A stretch of DNA of 5,497 bases from Terriglobia bacterium (GTDB lineage Bacteria; Acidobacteriota; Terriglobia; UBA7540): the NCBI GenBank assembly GCA_022866195.1, contig JALHUF010000098.1, forward strand, positions 1 to 5,497, in the 5' to 3' direction. The translations under genes were made by a program, and so were the position numbers. The notes under the pieces are model-generated. The model was given only the letters and a program-made list of their open reading frames with translations, made no database searches and was not told where the DNA came from. Position 1 is the stretch's first letter. The number at the start of each line of letters is the position of its first letter. This document shows positions 1-4,896 of this stretch, one piece after another.

Positions 1-961
1 GCTTCCTCGCCGCCGCGATCACTTTCTGCGCATTCGGCAAGAAGTATTCTTCGAGTGGCGGCGAATACGGCACCGGGGTGTCCGGCGCCGTGACGCGGAC
101 GATGGGCCCGTCGAGGTCCTCGAAGGCCTGTTCGGCGATCAGGGCCGCCAGCTCGCTCGCCATGCCGCCGGTGCGCGTGTCCTCGTGCAGCAGAATCACC
201 TTGTTGCACTTGCGCACGCTCGCGAGCACCGTTTGCTCATCGTAGGGCAACAGCGTCCGCAGGTCAACGACCTCCAGGGACAGGCCTTCCTTTTCCAGCT
301 CCAGGGCCGCCTCCAGCGCCGTCCACACCATGGCGCCATAAGTGATGACCGCGATGTCTGTTCCCGCGCGCCGCACCGCCGCCTGGCCCAGCGGCACCAC
401 ATAATCGTCCGCCGGCACTTCGTCCTTAATGCGCCGGTAGAGGAACTTGTGCTCGAAGAAAATCACGGGATTATCGTCGCGGATGGCGGCCTTGATGAGC
501 CCTTTGGCATCGTAGGCGGTGGCGGGCATCACCACCTTCAGTCCGGGTGTGTGTACAAACCACATCTCGTTCGACTGGGAATGGAACGGCCCGCCGTGCA
601 CGCCCGCGCCCGCGGGCCCGCGGATCACCATGGGCACCGCCGGTCCCCAGCGATAGTGGATCTTCGCGGCCATGTTGACAACCTGGTCGAAGCCGCAGGC
701 GATGAAGTCCATGAACTGCATCTCCGCCACCGGCCGCAGGCCCATCAGCGCCGCGCCCACCGCGGCGCCGATAATGGCCGATTCGGAAATGGGCGTATCA
801 ATCACGCGCTCGGGGCCGAACTTCTCCAGCATCCCGGCCGTGACCTTGAAGGCGCCGCCATAAGCGCCGATATCTTCGCCCAGCAGAAAGACCGAGGAGT
901 CGCGCTCCATCTCCTCCCAGATTCCCTGGTGGATGGCATCGAGATAAGTCATGAGGGGCAT
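1..961 (-). CDS. 2-oxoacid dehydrogenase E1 component, beta subunit (pdhB/acoB/bkdB type), 3' end cut by window edge
   Basis: This is the beta subunit of the thiamine-diphosphate-dependent, lipoamide-reducing E1 enzyme of a pyruvate, acetoin or branched-chain oxoacid dehydrogenase complex in the cytoplasm. I translated 320 residues. The N-terminal pyrimidine-binding transketolase-like domain contains GEDIGAYGG (28-36), DTPISE (55-60; E60 is the family's Glu that contacts the ThDP aminopyrimidine ring) and HGGPFHSQ (122-129). The C-terminal transketolase domain starts near 200 and carries DLRTLLPYD (233-241) and VPYSPPLEEYFLP (297-309). E1-beta proteins are usually about 325 residues, so only a few residues and the stop are missing. 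The ATG at 961 is preferred because GGTGAGG lies 5 nt upstream; an in-frame ATG at 952 is the alternative. It follows two E1-alpha genes and is presumably their partner. Family certain; exact substrate not determinable. Confidence 0.95.
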   Translation of the reverse strand, partial: MPLMTYLDAIHQGIWEEMERDSSVFLLGEDIGAYGGAFKVTAGMLEKFGPERVIDTPISESAIIGAAVGAALMGLRPVAEMQFMDFIACGFDQVVNMAAKIHYRWGPAVPMVIRGPAGAGVHGGPFHSQSNEMWFVHTPGLKVVMPATAYDAKGLIKAAIRDDNPVIFFEHKFLYRRIKDEVPADDYVVPLGQAAVRRAGTDIAVITYGAMVWTALEAALELEKEGLSLEVVDLRTLLPYDEQTVLASVRKCNKVILLHEDTRTGGMASELAALIAEQAFEDLDGPIVRVTAPDTPVPYSPPLEEYFLPNAQKVIAAARK

Positions 962-966
962 AATTG

Positions 967-973
967 CCTCACC
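967..973 (-). promoter_or_regulatory. Ribosome binding site of the E1-beta gene
   Basis: GGTGAGG ends 5 nt before the ATG at 961. It fixes the start at 961 rather than 952. It lies just downstream of the octamer repeat array. Confidence 0.6.
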
Positions 974-976
974 TAG

Positions 977-1076
977 CGATTGATCGATTGTGTGATTGAG
1001 TGATTGAGTAATTGAGCGAAACACAGGCCATTTGGCGGGCCGGCTCTTAATTCACACAATCTCTCAATCACTCAAT
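977..1076. repeat. Octamer tandem repeats in inverted arrangement between E1-alpha-2 and E1-beta
   Basis: On the plus strand, 977-1016 holds five imperfect copies of TGATTGAG (two exact, at 993-1000 and 1001-1008). The same unit returns inverted at 1051-1076. The arms 995-1020 and 1051-1076 are reverse complements at 22 of 26 positions, including a perfect 14-mer (995-1008 with 1063-1076). They enclose a 30-nt GC-rich centre containing GGCC motifs. The right arm includes the last two codons and the TGA stop (1070-1068) of E1-alpha-2. No run of T follows the stem on the minus strand, so it does not look like an intrinsic terminator. I see no gene in this 106-nt gap. Confidence 0.85.
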
Positions 1077-2096
1077 GGCCCAATTCTTCTTCTCCCACCA
1101 ACAGTCCGTGCCGCAATAGACGCCTTGCGGAGTGCTCGCAGGCTCCGGGAGAGGGCTCGCTTCGGCCAAAGCGACCGCCTCGTCGATTTCCTTCTGGATG
1201 GCCTGCTCCATCTCGCGTATACGGTCGCGCGTAAGGATGCGCCGCGCGAGCAGCAGCTTTTCCAGGCGCGCGATGGGATCCTTGCGGGCCCACTGGCGGA
1301 GAAGTCCTTCAGGGACGTACTCCGCAGCATCGTGAGCCGAATGGCCGGCCATGCGAAACGTCTTGCACTCAATGAGGCTGGGGCCCCGGCCCGCGCGGGC
1401 GCGCGCGATGGCCTGCCGGGCAGCTTCATAAACCGCCAGCACGTCATTCCCGTCCACGCTCACGCCCGGCATACCGTAGGCGGGGCCGCGCACCGCGAGC
1501 GACTTCACCGCAAATTGCTTCTCGGCGGGGGTGGAATAGGCGAAAGCGTTGTTGTTGCACATGAAGATGACAGGCAGCTTCATCACCGCCGCCCAGTTCA
1601 TCGCCTCGTGGACATCGCCCTCGCTCGAGGTCCCATCGCCAAAGAAAACCAGAACCACGTTTCCCTGCCCGCGCCGCTTGAGCGCCATCGCCACCCCACA
1701 GGCAACCGGACACCACGAACCCAGGTGCGAAATAATGGCGACGACGCCCCGCTGCATGTCGCCAAAGTGCAGCGAGCCGTCGCGCCCGCGCGTGGGGCCG
1801 TTGGCGCGCCCCAGCCAGTTCGCGAACATCTCCCGCAGCGAGAAGCCGCGGATCAGGAAGGCGGAGAAATCGCGGTGCGTGGGCACCACAACATCGCTCG
1901 GGGTCAGTTGGATGGTAGAGCCCACGGCAATCGCTTCCTGCCCGCGCCCGACGTAAACCCCGCCCAGAATCTTCCCCTGCCGGTAAAGCACCTGGTCGAT
2001 CCGCCACTCCGCCTCGCGCGTCAGCTTCAGGAAGTAGAGCATGCGCTCGAGGGTGACGGCGTCGGGGCTGCGCGCCTTCGATGTTCGGGTAGCCAT
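1068..2096 (-). CDS. 2-oxoacid dehydrogenase E1 component, alpha subunit, second paralogue
   Basis: This 342-residue protein is the ThDP-binding alpha subunit of E1, which decarboxylates a 2-oxoacid and passes the acyl group to lipoyl-E2. The ThDP motif runs from GDG (153-155) to the NNN at 181-183, the expected spacing for GDGX(~26)N. Other family marks are GGVYVGRGQEA (45-55), THRD (73-76), GRDGSLHFG (104-112), AYSTPAEKQ (186-194), VDGNDVL (214-220) and the active-site loop GHSAHDAAEY (251-260). The start is ATG 2096, not the upstream in-frame ATG near 2291: the extra 65 codons would overlap the preceding gene and translate repeat DNA. Only a weak GGA lies upstream, 10 nt from the ATG. The C-terminus is odd: two Cys (328, 332) and W333, W334, W339, with the last residues read from an octamer repeat. 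It is 97 nt downstream of its paralogue. Candidate symbols are pdhA, acoA or bkdA. Confidence 0.93.
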   Translation of the reverse strand: MATRTSKARSPDAVTLERMLYFLKLTREAEWRIDQVLYRQGKILGGVYVGRGQEAIAVGSTIQLTPSDVVVPTHRDFSAFLIRGFSLREMFANWLGRANGPTRGRDGSLHFGDMQRGVVAIISHLGSWCPVACGVAMALKRRGQGNVVLVFFGDGTSSEGDVHEAMNWAAVMKLPVIFMCNNNAFAYSTPAEKQFAVKSLAVRGPAYGMPGVSVDGNDVLAVYEAARQAIARARAGRGPSLIECKTFRMAGHSAHDAAEYVPEGLLRQWARKDPIARLEKLLLARRILTRDRIREMEQAIQKEIDEAVALAEASPLPEPASTPQGVYCGTDCWWEKKNWAIE

Positions 2097-2104
2097 TGGG
2101 TCTT

Positions 2105-2190
2105 GGTCCAAAGTCAAAAGTTGAAAGTTAAAAGTCGAAAGTCTAAAGTCTCCGACTCTTCGACCTTCGACTTTCAACTTTCGACTCTTT
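2105..2190. repeat. Heptamer tandem repeats forming a long inverted repeat between the two E1-alpha genes
   Basis: The 97-nt gap is almost completely built from 7-mers. On the plus strand 2110-2150 runs as variants of AAAGTCG/AAAGTTG, and 2159-2186 carries the same unit inverted (TTCGACT/TTCAACT). Arms 2112-2139 and 2159-2186 are reverse complements at 24 of 28 positions. In the minus-strand RNA three of the four mismatches become G-U wobble pairs, leaving one C-A mismatch. The 19-nt loop can itself form a short GAGTC/GACTT stem. The array starts 3 nt after the E1-alpha-1 stop and ends about 9 nt before the E1-alpha-2 ATG. No T-run follows, so intrinsic termination is unlikely. Confidence 0.88.
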
Positions 2191-2193
2191 CTG

Positions 2194-3159
2194 TCACGCC
2201 CAGACGGGCTGAGCCGCGGCGTTCGGCGCGGGGAATGGGCTCGCTTCGGCAAAAGCCACATCCGCGCGGATTTCGTTCTCGATGCGGGCATCGAGGGCAG
2301 CCTTCTCCTCCGCGACCATCAGCTTTTTCTGTGCAAGGTACTTCTCGAAGCGAAGGATGGGGTCTTTCTTGCGCCACGCTTCCAGCAGTTCTTTCGGCAT
2401 GTAGCGCGCGTCGTCGTGCTCCGCGTGCCCCTTCATGCGCATCGTCTTGGCGTCAATGAAAGTCGGCCCCTCGCCGCGACGCGCGCGTTCCGCCGCCAGT
2501 CGCGTGGCGGCGTAAACCTTTAGCACATCATTTCCGTCCACGATCGTCGCAGGAATTCCGTAACCCCGCGCGCGCTCGGCGATGTCGCGGATGGCCATCT
2601 GCTTTTCCACCGGCGTCGAATAAGCCCAGCCGTTGTTTTCGACGATGACGATCAGCGGGAGCTTCTGGACCGCCGCGAAGTTCAGGCCCTCGTGGAATTG
2701 CCCGGTGCTGGTGGCGCCGTCGCCCACGTAGGTGAGCGCCACGCGCTTTTCCTGGCGCAGCTTGGCGGCCAACGCGACCCCCGCCAGCACCGGCACCAGT
2801 TCTCCCAGCATGCTGATGGGCGCGATAACGCCGAGCGCCAGCGCGCCGAAATGCGTATTGGCGTCGCGGCCGCCGGTGGGGCCGTCCTGGCGCGCCAGGT
2901 ATTGCAGGAAGACGTCGCGCGGCCGGTAGCCGCGCACCAGCATCGCGCCCACGTTGCGAATCATAGGGCCGATCACGTCCTGCGCCTCCAGCGCGTAGGC
3001 CGCGCCCACGGAAATCGCCTCCTGGCCCAGGCTCGAATACACCCCGCCCACCACCTTGCCCTGGCGGTAGAGGTGGACCAGTTGCTCGTCCACGCGCCGG
3101 TTCAGGCGCAGGTGGTAGTAGAGTTCGTGGAGTTGATGACGCGTGAGCCTCGCTGGCAC
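2194..3159 (-). CDS. 2-oxoacid dehydrogenase E1 component, alpha subunit, first paralogue
   Basis: This 321-residue ThDP-binding E1-alpha subunit pairs with E1-beta to form the decarboxylase of a 2-oxoacid dehydrogenase complex. The ThDP motif is GDG (146-148) through ENN (174-176). Also visible are GGVYSSLGQEA (38-48), IRN (67-69), GGRDANTHFG (96-105), AYSTPVEKQ (179-187), VDGNDVLKVY (207-216) and the active-site loop GHAEHDDARY (244-253). The start is a GTG, supported by AAAGG 5 nt upstream. It is clearly homologous to the next gene (shared EKQ, VDGNDVL, KT-RM-GH--HD, KDPI-R-EK) but diverged throughout, so it is an old paralogue and not a recent copy. One difference is I67-R68 where the second copy has H74-R75; this position is usually Tyr-Arg in pyruvate E1-alpha and contacts ThDP. 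The HAEHDDARY loop resembles acetoin- or pyruvate-type E1 more than classical BCKDH, but I would not assign the substrate. It is flanked on both sides by heptamer arrays. Confidence 0.95.
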   Translation of the reverse strand: MPARLTRHQLHELYYHLRLNRRVDEQLVHLYRQGKVVGGVYSSLGQEAISVGAAYALEAQDVIGPMIRNVGAMLVRGYRPRDVFLQYLARQDGPTGGRDANTHFGALALGVIAPISMLGELVPVLAGVALAAKLRQEKRVALTYVGDGATSTGQFHEGLNFAAVQKLPLIVIVENNGWAYSTPVEKQMAIRDIAERARGYGIPATIVDGNDVLKVYAATRLAAERARRGEGPTFIDAKTMRMKGHAEHDDARYMPKELLEAWRKKDPILRFEKYLAQKKLMVAEEKAALDARIENEIRADVAFAEASPFPAPNAAAQPVWA

Positions 3160-3164
3160 AACAA

Positions 3165-3169
3165 CCTTT
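3165..3169 (-). promoter_or_regulatory. Ribosome binding site supporting the GTG start of E1-alpha-1
   Basis: AAAGG ends 5 nt before the GTG at 3159. No in-frame ATG nearby offers a better start. Confidence 0.55.
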
Positions 3170-3174
3170 GGTCA

Positions 3175-3256
3175 GTTGAAAGTCGAAAGTCAAAAGTTGA
3201 AAGCGAGAAGGGAAAGCCTTAACACTTTACTTTCGGCCTTCGACCGTTGACCTTTC
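3175..3256. repeat. Heptamer repeats between lipB and E1-alpha-1, extending into the lipB 3' end
   Basis: On the plus strand 3175-3202 holds four consecutive 7-mers (GTTGAAA, GTCGAAA, GTCAAAA, GTTGAAA). From 3229 the unit appears inverted and more degenerate (ACTTTCG, GCCTTCG, ACCGTTG, ACCTTTC) up to 3256. The inverted half is inside lipB and encodes its last nine residues plus the TAA. Arm complementarity is weaker than in the array at 2105-2190, about two thirds of positions. The 18-mer AAAGTCAAAAGTTGAAAG at 3186-3203 is identical to 2110-2127. Confidence 0.8.
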
Positions 3257-3937
3257 CAACTCGATTTCAAATCCAAAGACCGTGGCAAAGTGGTCGATCG
3301 TGCGTTGGCCCGCCTCCTCCATCCGCACTGGCCGTCCCAACAACTTTGCCAGCGACGTAACGCCTTTATCGCGCAGGCCGCAGGGAACGATCCACTCGAA
3401 AAAGCCGAGGTCGGTGTTCACATTAAAGGCGAAGCCGTGGGAGGTCACCCAGCGTGCGATGTGGACGCCCATGGCGACCAGCTTGTCGTTTCCCACCCAA
3501 ACGCCCGGCGCGCCCGCGAGCCGTTCCGCCGCGATGCCGAAGTCCCTGGCGACGCCGAGGAAAACTTCTTCGAGTGACCGCATGAACCAGGCAATATCTC
3601 TCCGGTGCTGCGTCAGGTCGAAGATGGGATAGCCGACCAGTTGCCCGGGCCCATGATAAGTGATGTCGCCGCCGCGGTCAGTCTCGAAGAGTTGGGCTCC
3701 CAGCGCGCGGAGCTGCTCGTCGGACACGAGCAAATGCTCGCGCTTCGCATTGCGCCCCAGCGTGTAAACATGCGGATGCTCGAGCAGCAGGAGCGTGTCG
3801 GGGACCGCGCCGGCCTTGCGCTGGGCGACGCGCTCCTCTTGAAGACGAAAGGCCTCAGCGTACTCGACTAGGCCGAATTGCTGGACACGACAAAGCATCG
3901 AGTGGAGAACTCCGAAACCGGATTTGCTGTGCAGCAC
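3227..3937 (-). CDS. lipB: Octanoyltransferase LipB (lipoyl(octanoyl) transferase)
   Basis: LipB transfers octanoate from octanoyl-acyl carrier protein to the lipoyl-domain lysine of E2-type proteins. This is the first step of endogenous lipoylation; LipA then inserts the sulfurs. The 236-residue frame shows the family landmarks in order: LLLEHPHVYTLGRNA (50-64), RGGDITYHGPGQLVGYP (88-104), NDKLVAMGVHI (150-160) with the conserved Lys at 152, SHGFAFNVN (166-174), and PCGLRDKGVTSL (185-196) with the catalytic Cys at 186. Both catalytic residues of the Cys-Lys acyltransferase dyad are present. Start choice is open: GTG at 3937 has AAGG 4 nt upstream, while ATG at 3898 would begin the protein at MLCRVQQFGLVEYAEAF, closer to the usual LipB N-terminus. 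The C-terminal tail ERSTVEGRK is read from heptamer repeat DNA and is probably not functional. The neighbouring E3 and E1 genes produce or use lipoylated complexes. Confidence 0.97.
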   Translation of the reverse strand: MLHSKSGFGVLHSMLCRVQQFGLVEYAEAFRLQEERVAQRKAGAVPDTLLLLEHPHVYTLGRNAKREHLLVSDEQLRALGAQLFETDRGGDITYHGPGQLVGYPIFDLTQHRRDIAWFMRSLEEVFLGVARDFGIAAERLAGAPGVWVGNDKLVAMGVHIARWVTSHGFAFNVNTDLGFFEWIVPCGLRDKGVTSLAKLLGRPVRMEEAGQRTIDHFATVFGFEIELERSTVEGRK

Positions 3938-3966
3938 AGCACCTTAATGAAGGGGTCACCGTTACC
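3925..3966. promoter_or_regulatory. Two dyad-symmetric elements at and upstream of the lipB start
   Basis: At 3925-3941 TGCTGTG-CAG-CACAGCA is a perfect 7-bp inverted repeat with a 3-nt centre, overlapping the GTG start at 3937. At 3954-3966 GGTCACCGTTACC has the form GGTnAC-n-GTnACC, an imperfect dyad in the 42-nt gap after the unknown gene. Either could be an operator or a small RNA hairpin near the ribosome site. I see no convincing -35/-10 pair, so function is speculative. Confidence 0.25.
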
Positions 3967-3979
3967 GGAGTCTTAACTT

Positions 3980-4429
3980 CTAGAAATCGTCGATTGTTAT
4001 TCCCTCTAATGCGGCGCCCTCAGCCAAGACGTACTTCGTCAAAACCTCTGATTCCTTCAGGACGTGGGACTCGGTCACCTGGAGACGTCCCATGATTTCG
4101 CTGAACTTCGCTTCATACTCTGTCGCGACGCGTAACCGTTCTTTGTGAACCATAAAATAGGCCAGTGCTTGTATCGAGTCTGGGGGCTGAAGGAAAGAGA
4201 AAATGGCTGTGTCGCCCAGTGCAGGAACAAGCAAGAACGGCAGCTCGTAGTCCTTGTACTGCCCTGCGTGGTGTTTCTTGGCATAGATCGCCCATGCCAA
4301 CGCGAGATAGAAGATCTCTCGTTTCCCTGGATAGCGACTTCTTGCGGTTTCGTAATAGACATGGAGCGCTCGGATAATCGCCTCAGCCTTCTCCTTCTCT
4401 GTCTTTCTCCTTCTGAAGAGCTGGAACAT
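3980..4429 (-). CDS. Unknown protein, 149 residues, second gene of a low-GC pair
   Basis: I do not recognise this protein. It starts with MFQLFRRRKTEKEK, a short hydrophobic-basic then charged stretch, and looks mostly helical. A hydrophobic patch IFYLALAWAIYA (39-50) is bracketed by KRE and KKHH; it is too short for a confident membrane segment and may be a buried helix. A second apolar stretch is YELPFLLVPALGDTAIFSFL (61-80). There are no cysteines, no signal peptide and no obvious catalytic motif. The ATG at 4429 is supported by GAGG 4 nt upstream, and that site overlaps the stop codon of the preceding gene, which implies translational coupling. Sampled G+C is about 47-53%, well below the flanking enzyme genes, which suggests foreign origin. 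It is 42 nt from lipB. The consistent frame, ribosome site and coupling support a real gene. Confidence 0.7.
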   Translation of the reverse strand: MFQLFRRRKTEKEKAEAIIRALHVYYETARSRYPGKREIFYLALAWAIYAKKHHAGQYKDYELPFLLVPALGDTAIFSFLQPPDSIQALAYFMVHKERLRVATEYEAKFSEIMGRLQVTESHVLKESEVLTKYVLAEGAALEGITIDDF

Positions 4430-4435
4430 CAGTCC

Positions 4436-4813
4436 TCACTTCCTCACGTAAGCGTCAGCGGCTTCGTGGGCAAGATTCTTGAGCTGCTGGATGCGCCATG
4501 GGGGAAGGGAAGTTAGATTGTGAGACATCTCGACTTCGATCACGATGTGGACCACGTCTATCACCGACAGGTCATCGGTGACCTCGATTTTCTGCCCACT
4601 GCCCTCAAATATGAAGTGGGTCTCGTCAAGCTGGCGCCAATTCGACCGCGTCGTTAGTGCCTTTCGAGCGAGCCAAGCATACGTGGGCGCATGCCCCTCA
4701 TACTTGTACCTCATGACGTTGGCAGTGAATAGCATCGCACGTGCGCAACCCTTCCCGAACTTTCGGGCCTCCCACTGAGTAAACCGGTTCAAAACTCTGT
4801 CAACAAATTCCAA
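4436..4813 (-). CDS. Unknown protein, about 125 residues, first gene of a low-GC pair (TTG start proposed)
   Basis: I do not recognise this protein. The open frame can be extended to a GTG at 4870 (144 residues), but no ribosome site precedes that codon. A perfect AGGAGG at 4826-4821 stands 7 nt before an in-frame TTG at 4813, so I prefer the 125-residue form beginning (M)EFVDRVLNRFTQWEARKFG. Visible features are an amphipathic N-terminal region, a single Cys (23), and an alternating hydrophobic stretch HFIFEGSGQKIEV (66-78). DLSVIDVVHIVIEVEMSH (81-98) suggests beta strands, and a helical tail RIQQLKNLAHEAADAYVRK ends the protein. It has no signal peptide or membrane segment. Its TGA is 6 nt before the next ATG and contributes to that gene's ribosome site. 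Both genes have lower GC than the neighbouring enzymes and separate lpdA from lipB. Confidence 0.7.
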   Translation of the reverse strand: MEFVDRVLNRFTQWEARKFGKGCARAMLFTANVMRYKYEGHAPTYAWLARKALTTRSNWRQLDETHFIFEGSGQKIEVTDDLSVIDVVHIVIEVEMSHNLTSLPPWRIQQLKNLAHEAADAYVRK

Positions 4814-4820
4814 CTTCCCG

Positions 4821-4826
4821 CCTCCT
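4821..4826 (-). promoter_or_regulatory. Consensus Shine-Dalgarno deciding a TTG start
   Basis: AGGAGG on the minus strand, 7 nt before the in-frame TTG at 4813. It is the best ribosome site in the window and the reason for shortening the gene from the GTG at 4870. Confidence 0.65.
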
Positions 4827-4832
4827 GCAAGG

Positions 4833-4850
4833 TGACATTCTGTCAAGACA
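4833..4850. promoter_or_regulatory. Overlapping small dyads upstream of the unknown gene pair
   Basis: Plus-strand TGACA-TTC-TGTCA (4833-4845) and TGTC-AA-GACA (4841-4850) share bases and lie 7-24 nt upstream of the AGGAGG. They could be an operator for the gene pair. The stretch also contains TTGACA (minus, 4846-4841), but no -10 box fits downstream. The rest of the gap 4851-4896 has no feature I would defend. Confidence 0.2.
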
Positions 4851-4896
4851 TCACGGCGCAAAAAGAGCACGAATCGTTACGTGGTTGATCGGCGCA

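Noticed and set aside
185..976. 263-codon plus-strand open frame
   Set aside because: Antisense to E1-beta, which has full family motifs. The translation is low in complexity and unrecognisable.
2105..2190. CRISPR array or intrinsic terminator
   Set aside because: Repeat units are only 7-8 nt with no spacers, and no T-run follows the stems on the transcribed strand. The same holds for the arrays at 977-1076 and 3175-3256.
2097..2291. N-terminal extension of E1-alpha-2 to an upstream ATG
   Set aside because: The extension overlaps the upstream gene and reads heptamer repeat DNA as FRLSTFNFQLLTLD; E1-alpha homology begins only after ATG 2096.
1032..2459. 475-codon plus-strand open frame
   Set aside because: It is antisense to both E1-alpha genes, is rich in His/Arg/Ala as expected from the complement of GC-rich coding DNA, and translates repeat DNA in its middle. 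No family features.
2528..3193. 221-codon minus-strand frame overlapping E1-alpha-1
   Set aside because: Shifted-frame shadow of E1-alpha-1, rich in Arg/Gly/Ala, beginning in repeat DNA and lacking any family motif.
4841..4846. TTGACA as a -35 promoter box on the minus strand
   Set aside because: At 16-18 nt downstream there is only the GC-rich ribosome-site region and no TATAAT-like hexamer.
4860..4883. Intrinsic terminator after lpdA (CACG...CGTG stem followed by CTCTTTTT)
   Set aside because: The stem is only 4 bp with an 8-nt loop, too weak to support despite the T5 run at a plausible distance from the lpdA stop.
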